Positions 10,419 to 19,544 of a stretch of DNA of 64,000 bases are shown in pieces. Position numbers and translations under genes: made by a program. The stretch's first letter is position 1. Every line of letters begins with the position of its first letter. The notes under the pieces are model-generated. The model had not been told where the DNA came from. It searched no databases and was given only the letters and a program-made list of their open reading frames with translations. Origin of the DNA: an uncultured Opitutaceae bacterium (lineage in GTDB: Bacteria > Verrucomicrobiota > Verrucomicrobiia > Opitutales > Opitutaceae); assembly GCA_951813085.1 (NCBI GenBank), contig OX638348.1, positions 4,163,627 to 4,227,626 on the forward strand, given 5' to 3'.

Positions 10419-11447
10419 GTGATTCGAAAATTGCGTGCGACCTTGCTATTTCAAGGCTACTCTGGGAGTTTGTATTGCGTGAGACGTTTCAGATGCTTTG
10501 CGATTGCCGGTTCCTTTATTCTGGGAATTTCAACAATTGAAATCGCGACAGGCGTCCCCTATCATTTTTGCGTCATTGGGGATATGCCGTACTATTTGCC
10601 TCAAGACTTTGAGCGGTTTGACAATGTAATCGACGCAGTCAATGAGGAGAATCCGGCTTTTACGGTTCACGTTGGGGATACGAAGTCAGGTAGCGCTCCA
10701 TGCTCGGATGATTTCATCGAAGAAATGGCTTCAAGCTTTAAGCGATTTGACCATCCGCTTGTGTATACGCCGGGCGATAACGAATGGACTGATTGCCATC
10801 GCGATGGAGCGGGCAACTGGGACCCCATCGAACGGTTGGCGAAGCTAAGGGAGCGTTTCTTTTCGAGTTCTATGACTCTTGGAGGAGGGAATGCGTTTGA
10901 GCTCGAAATTCAGGCTTCCGATGCGGAGTGGGCGCGTTACGTTGAGAATCGGATGTGGGAACGGGAGGGGATCGTATTCGGTACCGTTCATGTCGTGGGA
11001 AGTCGCAATAATCGCCAGAGCGATATCCCAGGCGCAATGGCGGAGTTTCGAGCCAGGGATCGCGCAAATGACGCTTGGCTCAAACTGTTATTTGAGACAG
11101 CTGAGAACCGGGATGCCGCCGGAATCGCTCTGTTTATACATGCGAATCCCTTCGGCAATGAAGGAGAGGAGGGATGGGACCGGGGCTTTACCCGGTTTCT
11201 AGATCAATTTCGATCGTTGGCCATCGCATTTGGCAAACCGGTTCTACTCACGCATGGGGACTCCCATTACTTTCGGTTGGACAAGCCGCTCATGCATGAA
11301 GGGACCGCTCGTGATAGCGTTGAGAACGTTACGCGATTGGAAGTATTTGGAGCCACCAATATGCACGCGATTCGCGTCGATGTGGATTCCAGTTCTGCGC
11401 GCGTTTTTCGAATCAGCGAGCTGATTGTCGAAGCAAATCGGAAATAG
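10419..11447 (+). CDS. Secreted metallophosphatase-like protein
   Basis: A calcineurin-like metallophosphoesterase fold is suggested by CVIGDMPYY, VHVGDTKSG, TPGDNEWTDC and a late THGDSHYF, which supply the usual Asp/Asn/His metal ligands. A hydrophobic N-terminus suggests export. The start is uncertain: GTG 10419 gives 342 residues, while GTG 10479 gives a shorter N-terminus that looks more like a signal peptide and has GGGAG upstream. The substrate is unknown. It follows gltA by only 16 bases. Confidence 0.72.
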   Translation: MIRKLRATLLFQGYSGSLYCVRRFRCFAIAGSFILGISTIEIATGVPYHFCVIGDMPYYLPQDFERFDNVIDAVNEENPAFTVHVGDTKSGSAPCSDDFIEEMASSFKRFDHPLVYTPGDNEWTDCHRDGAGNWDPIERLAKLRERFFSSSMTLGGGNAFELEIQASDAEWARYVENRMWEREGIVFGTVHVVGSRNNRQSDIPGAMAEFRARDRANDAWLKLLFETAENRDAAGIALFIHANPFGNEGEEGWDRGFTRFLDQFRSLAIAFGKPVLLTHGDSHYFRLDKPLMHEGTARDSVENVTRLEVFGATNMHAIRVDVDSSSARVFRISELIVEANRK

Positions 11448-11480
11448 CGAAATCAGGCGATTTGACCAGTGGTGGACTCC

Positions 11481-12209
11481 TTAGGGCTTGGCCTCTAGGG
11501 AGTGGATGAGCTCTTCGAACTTTAGTCCGGTCAATTTCATGATGCCTGCATAGAGTTTCCACATGGCAACTATGGAGATCGCCATGCCAGGAATCACGAT
11601 GACGATGTATGATATCCAAGTCATGCGGCCCATTTGTTCATTGAAAAGTTCCGTTCCTCCTGTGCTCGTAACGAGAATCCGAGCGAGTACGAAATTCATT
11701 ACGACGCTAAATACAGATGAGGCGATGAACAACGCGGTTGCCAGCTTGAAGAGCTTCTCAAAGGCGAGCTGCTGATTCTTCCCGACAATGATTGCGTCGA
11801 TTTTTTCCACATCCACTACATCTGGATTGTAGAAAATAGTTTTGATCAGTGGTTTGTCGGTCCTTGCGCTGGCGTGCACAAGAAGGCCGAATATCGCTGG
11901 TAGGCTGGCTTCTTTTACTGCAACCCAGATTCCGTCTAGCGCGAGCACCCCGATTACGCCGGTTAATCCGATATTCGCAAATCCGAGTATGGAAAATAAA
12001 TTGATGTTGCGGCGCTTAATGTAGTCGTAAATCCCATACGAGAGGGGCATCGACACGGCAATTATAAGTATCTGGGTAGGGGTTAGGGCGTCAGCCAAGC
12101 CAATCTTCGCCAGTAAATCGTCTAGCTTCGAGAATGTAATGCTCGGGGCGAAGATATTGAAAATAATATTTAGAAGAAGATTCTCCCTTTTGGGGTTGGA
12201 TTGTGTCAT
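11481..12209 (-). CDS. Polytopic membrane protein, VC0807-like
   Basis: The 242-residue protein has about five to six hydrophobic segments: about 44-60, 70-88, 96-112, then a pair near 165-190 and 205-225. It also has the phrases MPLSYGIYDYIKRRNINLFSILG and FGLLVHASARTDKPL. This pattern fits the uncharacterised VC0807 family of inner-membrane proteins. It lies alone on the minus strand between convergent and divergent neighbours. Function is unknown. Confidence 0.65.
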   Translation of the reverse strand: MTQSNPKRENLLLNIIFNIFAPSITFSKLDDLLAKIGLADALTPTQILIIAVSMPLSYGIYDYIKRRNINLFSILGFANIGLTGVIGVLALDGIWVAVKEASLPAIFGLLVHASARTDKPLIKTIFYNPDVVDVEKIDAIIVGKNQQLAFEKLFKLATALFIASSVFSVVMNFVLARILVTSTGGTELFNEQMGRMTWISYIVIVIPGMAISIVAMWKLYAGIMKLTGLKFEELIHSLEAKP

Positions 12210-12291
12210 TCCGTGTTTCTGTGATTGTCTTCTATCGTCGAGGCAATCCAGGTTTTAGCTAATTTTTTGATCGATAATCCGTTGTTGTACC

Positions 12292-13053
12292 ATGTCTAAC
12301 GCAAACATTTTACTAGGGGTCAATATTGATCACATCGCTACGCTTCGACAGGCGCGTTATAGAGAAGCGGGAACCGAGTTGAAAGAGATAGTAGAACCTG
12401 ATCCCATCGCTCTGGCGATGCAATCGGAAGAGGCGGGCGCGGATGGCATTACGGTGCACCCTCGCGAAGATGAGCGGCATATACAGCGATCGGATGTCGT
12501 CGAGTTGAGGCAGAGAATCCGGACTCGATTGAACATGGAAATGGCTGCGACGGAAAGCATGCTGGCGTTCGCCCTTGAGGTGTCCCCTGATTCGATCTGC
12601 TTAGTTCCAGAAAATCGAGAGGAGGTAACGACTGAAGGGGGACTTGATGTTGTCGGAAATTTCGAGCGTGTGCGATCGATCGTTGCCGCTGCAGCGGAGA
12701 CGGGAATCGCTACCAGCCTGTTTGTCGATCCTGACCCAGACCAGGTAGAGGCGTCTGCAAAGACGAATGCGAAGTACATCGAATTGCACACGGGCGCGTA
12801 TGCGAATGCCTATCATACCCCGTTCAGGTCCAAGGAATACAACCGCCTTGTGGAGGGTTCGAAACAGGCGATCGAGCAGGGGCTGATAGTAAATGCGGGA
12901 CATGGTATCAACTATGTGAACATTGAGGAAGTGCGAGGCATCCCGAACTTAAACGAACTGAACATTGGCCATAGCATTATTAGCCGTGCGGTGGAGGTTG
13001 GGCTTTCGAATGCAGTGCGAGAGATGAAATCCTTGATTCTTGGTGGGTGTTAG
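12292..13053 (+). CDS. pdxJ: Pyridoxine 5'-phosphate synthase
   Basis: It condenses 1-deoxyxylulose 5-phosphate with 3-amino-2-oxopropyl phosphate to make vitamin B6. The 253-residue TIM barrel has the signature motifs [53 protein letters not shown] and [11 protein letters not shown]. acpS follows after 15 bases, the same pdxJ-acpS pairing found in many bacteria. Confidence 0.97.
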   Translation: MSNANILLGVNIDHIATLRQARYREAGTELKEIVEPDPIALAMQSEEAGADGITVHPREDERHIQRSDVVELRQRIRTRLNMEMAATESMLAFALEVSPDSICLVPENREEVTTEGGLDVVGNFERVRSIVAAAAETGIATSLFVDPDPDQVEASAKTNAKYIELHTGAYANAYHTPFRSKEYNRLVEGSKQAIEQGLIVNAGHGINYVNIEEVRGIPNLNELNIGHSIISRAVEVGLSNAVREMKSLILGGC

Positions 13054-13068
13054 AATGAACTGAAACCG

Positions 13069-13479
13069 ATGGCTCTTGATTTTTCCTTACCCGCTGCCGG
13101 TTCGGTTTTGGGACTTGGCGTCGATATCGTCGATATTGAACGCATTCGGAAAATGCGCGCCCGCCAAGGCGACCGTTTCTTGGATAGAGTGTACACAGCG
13201 AGCGAGCTAGAATATTGTATGGGGATGAAATATCCGGATCAGCACCTAGCCGCTCGATTCGCTGCGAAAGAAGCGGTGACGAAAGCGTTCACTACCGGGA
13301 TTGGAGAGCATTTCGGCTGGAGGTCAGTCAGCGTGGTTGCTGGAGATCGCAAGCAACCCGAAATCGAATTGGATGATAAGGGTCAGAGCATACTTGAGAG
13401 CATCGGAGGTACGCGTGTTTCAATAAGCCTTTCTCATGCAGAGACGACGGCAATCGCGATTGCCGTTATAATTGGATAG
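13069..13479 (+). CDS. acpS: Holo-[acyl-carrier-protein] synthase
   Basis: It transfers 4'-phosphopantetheine from CoA to acyl carrier protein. The 136-residue protein carries the magnesium ligands Asp19 (GLGVDIVDIERI) and Glu68 (AARFAAKEAVTKAF), and the C-terminal VSISLSHAETTAIA. It lies between pdxJ and nnr, probably in one operon. Confidence 0.95.
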   Translation: MALDFSLPAAGSVLGLGVDIVDIERIRKMRARQGDRFLDRVYTASELEYCMGMKYPDQHLAARFAAKEAVTKAFTTGIGEHFGWRSVSVVAGDRKQPEIELDDKGQSILESIGGTRVSISLSHAETTAIAIAVIIG

Positions 13480-13492
13480 CTGGCGTTAGGAA

Positions 13493-15097
13493 ATGAGCCT
13501 CAATACTATGCGAGAACGAGCTCTTTTAGGAACGCACCCGGTAATGAGTTGCGAGGAAGCGCATGCGTATGAACGCGCAGAGTTGGATACGGAAGAAAAT
13601 GCTTGGGATGCTATGCGGTCCGTTGGGCAAAAGCTCGGCCGTGATATATTGAGGGAGTATCGCGTTTCTCGGTACAGCGGGAGCTCATTGTCCGTTTTGG
13701 GAATGATTGGGAAAGGTCACAATGGCGGCGATGCATTGTTGGGAATTCATGAACTAGTTCAATTAGGCGTTGTCGATTCAGCGACCATAGCGATTGCGGG
13801 TGATAGAAAATCTCTCAGGCCCAATACGGAACGTGCATTGGAGCTACTGGAATCAGCATTTGCTGAAACGCAAATCAAGGTCTTCGAAGTGGAGACCGAT
13901 GATGATTTGCAATCCGTCTTGGACGCGAACTCCGATTGCCAAGAGGGGAAATTCGATATCTGCATTGATGGTCTGGTAGGTATGCAATTCCAGCCTCCGC
14001 TTCGCGGTGGGTCGCGATGCCTGGTCGATTGGGCCAATCAGCAATTGGAAATCCGCTTACGGATTGCGATCGATCTTCCCAGTGGAATTGGCGATACTTC
14101 CGATAGCGATCCGTTCATGGCCGATATCACCTTCGCCACAGGGATATTTAAGACACCGCTTTCGCATACTTTCCTGGAGAAGAAGATAGGATGCATACGT
14201 TACCTGGACATTGGTTTGGTCAACGAGCCAATGGATTCAGACAAGCGCATTTTGGTAGACGAATCGCTGAATCCGCTGCGTGGTAGACGCCAGACGCATG
14301 TGGACAAGCGTAGCTATGGGCACCTTGTTATTCTCGCAGGATCAAGACAAATGCCGGGCGCTTTAATCATGAGTGTTCGTTCCGCGCTTAAGAGCGGAGT
14401 TGGACTTGTGACTGTTTGCGCTCCCGAAAGTATCGTTCCCCAAGCGGCTGCAATCGTTCCAGAGGCGATGTGGATCCCGTGGCCTGAAACGCAAGCGGGT
14501 GGACTAAGCTTTCGGGGACTGGATTTAATAAGGCCTGTTCAGATGGAGTCGACCGCTTTGTTGGTGGGTCCTGGTATGGGTGGAGATGGGGAGACGATTT
14601 CTATGTTGATCGAGTTGCTTAAGCGGTGGACGGGATCGATCGTAATGGACGCGGACGCGCTTCAGCAACGAGTGCTGCATTGGGTGCAAGGAAATTGCAT
14701 CGCGACGCCTCATCTAGGAGAATTCAAGCGTGTTGCCGGGCTTGAACGTTCGATAGGAAATATTGATGACGAGATTAAACGTTTTTCTAGATCGCATTCC
14801 GTAGTGCTAGCTCTCAAGGGACCATTGACGCGAATTACCGATGGCGATCGCATATATCTAAATACGACCGGGAACTCCGTCCTCGCGCGTGGAGGGAGTG
14901 GGGATATTTTAGCAGGATTGACAGCGGGCCTTCTCGCCCAATCCCCTCAAAGCCCCCTGGAGGTGGCGTGCAGGTCTGCGTTTTGGCACGGCAAAGCAGC
15001 TGATCTACTAGCGTCTCGAAAAGGGCAAGTTGCCGTTCGAACGACGGAATTGCTCGATTGCCTTTCCGGTGCATTGGACGAAGAGGAAAATCGCTAA
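13493..15097 (+). CDS. nnr: Bifunctional NAD(P)H-hydrate epimerase / ADP-dependent dehydratase
   Basis: A metabolite-repair enzyme that returns hydrated NADH/NADPH to the active form. The N-terminal YjeF_N epimerase domain (about 1-235) has GKGHNGGDALLG at 73-84, IDGLVGMQF and DLPSGIGD. The C-terminal ribokinase-like dehydratase domain (about 245-534) has GHLVILAGS, LLVGPGMGG, VMDADALQ and the catalytic GGSGDILAGL near 466-475. The 534-residue fusion has normal length. It starts 13 bases after acpS. Confidence 0.93.
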   Translation: MSLNTMRERALLGTHPVMSCEEAHAYERAELDTEENAWDAMRSVGQKLGRDILREYRVSRYSGSSLSVLGMIGKGHNGGDALLGIHELVQLGVVDSATIAIAGDRKSLRPNTERALELLESAFAETQIKVFEVETDDDLQSVLDANSDCQEGKFDICIDGLVGMQFQPPLRGGSRCLVDWANQQLEIRLRIAIDLPSGIGDTSDSDPFMADITFATGIFKTPLSHTFLEKKIGCIRYLDIGLVNEPMDSDKRILVDESLNPLRGRRQTHVDKRSYGHLVILAGSRQMPGALIMSVRSALKSGVGLVTVCAPESIVPQAAAIVPEAMWIPWPETQAGGLSFRGLDLIRPVQMESTALLVGPGMGGDGETISMLIELLKRWTGSIVMDADALQQRVLHWVQGNCIATPHLGEFKRVAGLERSIGNIDDEIKRFSRSHSVVLALKGPLTRITDGDRIYLNTTGNSVLARGGSGDILAGLTAGLLAQSPQSPLEVACRSAFWHGKAADLLASRKGQVAVRTTELLDCLSGALDEEENR

Positions 15098-15100
15098 ACC

Positions 15101-16222
15101 GTGACGTCTAAGGACGCATATTGGATCCTTAACGGCCTCCCTGGTTTGGGGCCTATTTCATTAAACGTGTTATTGGAAGCGTTTGGTGACGATCCTGTGG
15201 CGGCATTAGGTGCCTCCAAGGGGGAACTTGCGGCAATTCAGGGTCTTACGCGTAGGGCAGTGGATTCCCTCATTAACGCCGATTCCCTATTCGATTTGAA
15301 TCAAGAGAAGATGGAATCGAAACGCTTAGGGGTAGACTTCATCGAACGGGATCATCCGCAGTACCCATCAGCTCTTCGGGAGATTCATGATCCACCAATA
15401 GGGCTGTACGTTCGAGGGGAATACCGCTTTTCTAAGCCGCAGGTCGCGATCATCGGGAGTCGCCGTACGACGCTCTATGGCCAATCGATTGCACGCGAAT
15501 TCGCCCAAGAGCTGTCAGGCAGGGGATTTTGCGTTGTGAGTGGTATGGCTCGTGGAATAGATACCTGCGCTCACCAAGGCGCTCTCGAAGCGAAAGACGG
15601 GAATACGGTCGCGGTATTGGGTTGTGGGATCGATATCGTGTATCCTCCTGAGAATATTGGATTGTATCGAGATATTGGGAACTCGGGCGCAGTCGTTTCT
15701 GAATTCACGATTGGACGAAAAGCAGATCGCCAAACCTTTCCCATGCGCAATCGACTTGTCAGTGGAATGAGCCGAGCAATTATAGTTGTCGAATCCGATG
15801 TGTCTGGCGGTTCAATGATCACTGCTCGATTTGCCGGAGAACAGGGTCGACTGGTTTGCGCTGTGCCCGGAAGAATCGATCAGAAGACAAGCGAGGGGTG
15901 CAATCGATTGATTAAGGATGGGGCATTGCTGTTGTCCAGCGTCGATGAATTGATGTCAGAACTTGAATACGAGAGTCAAATCCCCAAGGTCGGCACTTTT
16001 TCGGAGATAGAGCGCAAGAGCGATATAGATGATTTGTCTGAATTGGAAATCGAGGCACTCGCTTTCTTTAAAGGAGGTGAAATTGTCGATGCGGATCGAC
16101 TAGGAAAGTTGACGAATCAAAGTTCGCCTGAAATCTCTTCAACTTTATTGATGCTTGAGCTGAAAGGGTACGTTGCGAAGCGATTAGATGGAGCCTACGA
16201 AGCGATTTCGACAGTTCGATAA
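15101..16222 (+). CDS. dprA: DNA-processing protein DprA
   Basis: DprA binds incoming single-stranded DNA and loads RecA during natural transformation. The 373 residues include an N-terminal SAM-like region, then the Rossmann core (VAIIGSRRTTLYG, CVVSGMARGIDTCAHQGAL, TVAVLGCGIDIVYPPEN, FPMRNRLVSGMS, VESDVSGGSMITARFA, VCAVPGR). A C-terminal winged helix (about 310-373) follows. The start is GTG, 3 bases after the nnr stop. Confidence 0.94.
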   Translation: MTSKDAYWILNGLPGLGPISLNVLLEAFGDDPVAALGASKGELAAIQGLTRRAVDSLINADSLFDLNQEKMESKRLGVDFIERDHPQYPSALREIHDPPIGLYVRGEYRFSKPQVAIIGSRRTTLYGQSIAREFAQELSGRGFCVVSGMARGIDTCAHQGALEAKDGNTVAVLGCGIDIVYPPENIGLYRDIGNSGAVVSEFTIGRKADRQTFPMRNRLVSGMSRAIIVVESDVSGGSMITARFAGEQGRLVCAVPGRIDQKTSEGCNRLIKDGALLLSSVDELMSELEYESQIPKVGTFSEIERKSDIDDLSELEIEALAFFKGGEIVDADRLGKLTNQSSPEISSTLLMLELKGYVAKRLDGAYEAISTVR

Positions 16223-16254
16223 ATTTTATGCATATAAAATATAAATACGATCAC

Positions 16255-16602
16255 TTAGCCGGGAGGCCAAGACATTTGTCGACCGCCTAGAAGATGTACA
16301 TGTAGATGAGGGACCGCTTCTCCTCCGTCAGGACCGTTGTTGATTGTGATGCGAAAGCCTTTTTCGAGGTTAAGTTTTTGCGCAACCTGACCTGCGGTAA
16401 GAAGGAGATGGCCGAGGAGTTCCTTGTCGTCCGCTAAAGCGTCTCCTACTCGCGGTATTGGCTTCTTGGGGATAACCAGAATGTGAGTGGGCGCTTTGGG
16501 GTCGATGTCTCGAATTGCCATGCAGAGTTCGTCCTCATATTCGAATTCGCCCGGAATTTCTCGATCGGCAATTTTTTGGAATAACGTTTTTTCGGCGCTC
16601 AT
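16255..16602 (-). CDS. HIT-family nucleotide-binding protein
   Basis: Histidine-triad proteins of the HINT group hydrolyse nucleoside phosphoramidates and similar adducts. Start ATG at 16602 gives 115 residues beginning SAEKTLFQKIADREIP, the normal HINT N-terminus; a further 34 codons upstream are open but unlike the family. The triad is H99-H101-H103 in PHLHVHLLGGRQMSWPPG. It converges with dprA across an A/T-rich spacer (16223-16254) that holds a short dyad. Confidence 0.94.
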   Translation of the reverse strand: MSAEKTLFQKIADREIPGEFEYEDELCMAIRDIDPKAPTHILVIPKKPIPRVGDALADDKELLGHLLLTAGQVAQKLNLEKGFRITINNGPDGGEAVPHLHVHLLGGRQMSWPPG

Positions 16603-16652
16603 TGTAGGTAAGTTTTGGTGCGATATGGGTGTCCGCCAAATTTGTGGCGATT

Positions 16653-17129
16653 TTAGAAAATTATTAGAGAGAGCTTGGAGGAGGGGCGCGATCGCTTTTG
16701 GCAAAATAGCCGGGCAAACGCGATCGCATCCTCATAGTCCCGTTTCCGCCTTGGGGACCAGCGTTTTCCTTTTGGGCAAATGGCTTCCTTCAGTCCCGTA
16801 AGAACTACAAGTCCCGAGTCGAATCTGCAGATTCGCTTAAGAGCGACCAAAAGATCCGCTCTAAGGTTGAGCATTGAAAAGGGCCGTTCGATCGATTCGG
16901 CTTCAACGAGTTCAACGCCCGAGAGATCGGAATCCTTTTCCAGTTTGGCTACCAGTTCTTTGGCGCGATATATGAATGGCTCAGCTAGATTTGTGTCGCT
17001 CAAGGGAAGCGAGGCTTCGATCGATTCCTTGATCTGTTTAGCGAAGTAGAGATCGTTGCTGACAGTTTTTGAAAATAGGGAGCACACGACCTGGAGTTTT
17101 GAAAAGTCTTCGGGCTTCTTATTGCTCAT
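16653..17129 (-). CDS. Conserved-looking protein of unknown function in the nrdR operon
   Basis: A 158-residue soluble protein with no signal peptide or membrane segment. The start overlaps the nrdR stop (ATGA), so it is translated in one operon with the ribonucleotide-reductase repressor. Its middle part (LNLRADLLVALKRICRFDSGLVVLTGLKEAICPKGKRW) is followed by a basic stretch (SPRRKRDYEDAIAFARLF) that could contact nucleic acid. I do not recognise the family. Confidence 0.65.
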   Translation of the reverse strand: MSNKKPEDFSKLQVVCSLFSKTVSNDLYFAKQIKESIEASLPLSDTNLAEPFIYRAKELVAKLEKDSDLSGVELVEAESIERPFSMLNLRADLLVALKRICRFDSGLVVLTGLKEAICPKGKRWSPRRKRDYEDAIAFARLFCQKRSRPSSKLSLIIF

Positions 17130-17587
17130 AAAATCGGCTGTTTTGAAAGGGCCCCGATTTCGTCCAGGAATTCTTCTAGATTTCTGAAGTCCTTGTAAAC
17201 GCTAGCGAACCGGACGTAGGCGATGGGATCGATGTTCTTGAGGTTTTCAAGCACCTTCTCTCCTACGGCAGTCGACGGGATTTCCATTCCGTACTCGTTT
17301 TCAAGCTCATCGATCATATCTTCGACCAAGATATTGATTTGCTCTGCGTCGACGGGTCGTTTCTGGCACGCGCGTCTCAAGCTGTTGACTATCTTGAGCT
17401 TGTCGAACTCCTCACGCCGACCGTCTCGTTTGAAGACATAGAGATTCTCCCGCAGAATCTCTTCTATAGTAGAATACCTATGTCCACACTCCATGCACTC
17501 GCGTCGGCGCCGGATGGTCGAACCATCCTTGCTGATTCGGGAATCGACTACTTTGTCGACAGTTGATGCGCACTTTGGGCACCTCAT
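17126..17587 (-). CDS. nrdR: Transcriptional repressor NrdR
   Basis: It represses ribonucleotide-reductase genes in response to dATP/ATP. The 153-residue protein has the N-terminal zinc ribbon (C3, C6, C31, C34; MRCPKCASTVDKVVDSR, RRRECMECGHRYST), followed by an ATP-cone domain (VFKRDGRREEFDKLKIVNSLRRACQKRP). It lies 6 bases downstream of the trpG/pabA-like gene and overlaps the next gene. Confidence 0.97.
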   Translation of the reverse strand: MRCPKCASTVDKVVDSRISKDGSTIRRRRECMECGHRYSTIEEILRENLYVFKRDGRREEFDKLKIVNSLRRACQKRPVDAEQINILVEDMIDELENEYGMEIPSTAVGEKVLENLKNIDPIAYVRFASVYKDFRNLEEFLDEIGALSKQPIL

Positions 17588-17593
17588 GGTAGG

Positions 17594-18157
17594 CTAAACG
17601 TTAAGAAAGTTTTTCAAAATTTCCATCCCGTTTTGCGTCGCGATCGACTCGGGATGGAATTGAAGGCCCCAAATGGGAAATTCCTTGTGCTTGCAGGCCA
17701 TTATTTCGCCCTCATCAGTTTCTGCTAAAATTTCCAGCGCCTTCGGAAATGTCGCTTTCTCGACGAGAAGAGAATGGTAGCGGGCGATCGTGATTTGCCT
17801 AGGAACCCCTTTGAAGATCCCTTGGCCGTCGTGCTCGACGATGGATGTCTTCCCATGCATCAGTCGATCCGCCCGGACGACTTTGCCTCCGAAATGCTGC
17901 CCGATCGATTGGTGCCCTAGGCATACGCCCAATATAGGCGTCTTGCCTGCGAACGCTTCGATAATAGGGATGCTGACGCCTGCTTCATTGGGAGTGCAAG
18001 GCCCGGGTGAAATAAGAATGCGGCTTGGGCGTAGAGAGCGCGCTTCCTCGACTGTGATCTTATCGTTTCGGAAGACCTTCTGCTCCGCTCCTAGCGCCCC
18101 AAAATACTGCACGAGATTGTAGGTGAACGAGTCGTAGTTGTCGATGACCAGGAGCAT
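17594..18157 (-). CDS. trpG: Anthranilate / aminodeoxychorismate synthase glutaminase subunit
   Basis: A class I glutamine amidotransferase that supplies ammonia to TrpE or PabB. The 187 residues start [19 protein letters not shown] and include [11 protein letters not shown], nucleophile Cys79 (LGVCLGHQ), MHGKTS, and H168/E170 in [10 protein letters not shown]. No trpE or pabB lies beside it, so it may serve both tryptophan and folate synthesis. The symbol could equally be pabA. Confidence 0.92.
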   Translation of the reverse strand: MLLVIDNYDSFTYNLVQYFGALGAEQKVFRNDKITVEEARSLRPSRILISPGPCTPNEAGVSIPIIEAFAGKTPILGVCLGHQSIGQHFGGKVVRADRLMHGKTSIVEHDGQGIFKGVPRQITIARYHSLLVEKATFPKALEILAETDEGEIMACKHKEFPIWGLQFHPESIATQNGMEILKNFLNV

Positions 18158-18329
18158 TGCTAGGGCGGGAGAATAAAGTGTCCGGCCCGAACGGGGTCAA
18201 GGTATCGTTTATGATTGATCGATTAATCGATAGGCCAAGGACAGACGAGGCAGGGAAGCAGACGATTGCCGCAACGAAGTGTTGATTCTCGGCTGAGTTT
18301 GAGTCGTTTTAGCGAACCTGCATAGAGTT

Positions 18330-19472
18330 ATGAAAGAAGCGTTTGAATTGATCGCCACAGACCCGTCGTCTTCCGCCAGGAGAGGCCGACTCAATACGGT
18401 CCATGGGTCGATCGAAACGCCTATTTTCATGCCAGTCGGGACGCAGGGAACGGTCAAGGGCATGACCCCCAAACAGCTGCTCGAAATAGACGCCCAAATA
18501 ATTCTAGGGAATACTTACCACCTGAATCTGCGCCCCGGTTCGGAGCTGATTCGCGACTTTGGTGGACTCCATCGTTTCATAGGTTGGAGTCGCCCGATTC
18601 TGACGGATAGCGGGGGATTTCAGGCATTCAGTCTAGCAAAACTCAGCAAAATCACAGACAAGGGAATCGCATTCCAATCTCATCTGGATGGATCGAAAGT
18701 GTTTTTGGGCCCATCGGAGGTGATGGCGATTCAGTCGAACCTAGGCTCGGATATAGCGATGGTAATTGATGAATGCCCTCCCTGGCCCTGCGACAAGCCT
18801 GCGTGCGAGCGAGCGGTAGAGCGTACGGAGAGATGGGCCCGCGAGTGCTTGAGGGCGGCGAAAGACTTGGGATCGATCGAACGCGGGCAGCTGGTATTCG
18901 CTATCGCTCAAGGTTCTACGTTTGAGGACTTGAGGCGTCAGTCCGCGGAAGCCCTCGCAGCAATGGACTTTTCTGGTTACGCCGTGGGTGGCGTGAGTGT
19001 GGGGGAACCAGAGCCTGAAATGCTGCATCAAGTGGGCGTTACGATACCCTATTTGCCAAAGAGCAAGCCCCGTTACACCATGGGATTGGGAACGCCCCCC
19101 CAAATGCTTAAGATGGTGGGTTTAGGCGTAGATATGTTCGATTGCGTGCTGCCTTCGAGAGTCGCTCGCAATGGCGCGTTTTTCACGCCTGACGGTATGA
19201 TGAATATTCGCAATGCGCGGTTCACCAAAGATTCCAGACCCTTGGTAGAAGGCCTCGACAATTATGCGTCCGCTCAGTTCAGCCGGGCCTATATAAGGCA
19301 TCTAACGATCGCGAAGGAGATGCTGGGATGTACATTGCTTACATTGCATAATCTGCACTTCTATTTGGATCTAATGGCGCAAGCGCGCTCCCATATTGAG
19401 CAAGGAGACTTCGCTAGCTGGAGCCGTGGTTGGATCGAGCGGTACGAATCCGGAAATGCGGCAGCTGGCTAG
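18330..19472 (+). CDS. tgt: tRNA-guanine transglycosylase lacking the zinc cysteines
   Basis: Tgt exchanges guanine-34 of GUN-anticodon tRNAs for the queuosine precursor preQ1. The 380-residue TIM barrel has MPVGTQGTVKGMTP, ILGNTYHLNLRPG, the catalytic LTDSGGFQAFSL, the nucleophile region GVDMFDCVLPSRVARNGAFFT and the C-terminal FSRAYIRHL. The usual CxCxxC zinc motif is replaced by L309-x-N311-x-x-S314 (GLDNYAS), while the fourth ligand His340 (LHNLHFY) remains. The reading frame is intact, so this is substitution, not damage. Activity without zinc is an open question. Confidence 0.93.
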   Translation: MKEAFELIATDPSSSARRGRLNTVHGSIETPIFMPVGTQGTVKGMTPKQLLEIDAQIILGNTYHLNLRPGSELIRDFGGLHRFIGWSRPILTDSGGFQAFSLAKLSKITDKGIAFQSHLDGSKVFLGPSEVMAIQSNLGSDIAMVIDECPPWPCDKPACERAVERTERWARECLRAAKDLGSIERGQLVFAIAQGSTFEDLRRQSAEALAAMDFSGYAVGGVSVGEPEPEMLHQVGVTIPYLPKSKPRYTMGLGTPPQMLKMVGLGVDMFDCVLPSRVARNGAFFTPDGMMNIRNARFTKDSRPLVEGLDNYASAQFSRAYIRHLTIAKEMLGCTLLTLHNLHFYLDLMAQARSHIEQGDFASWSRGWIERYESGNAAAG

Positions 19473-19544
19473 GGTTTTGTTTTAACTATCCATTGACATC
19501 ATTGACCTTGGAATTCCTGCTTTTGAAGCGAGAGTAGAGAGTAT

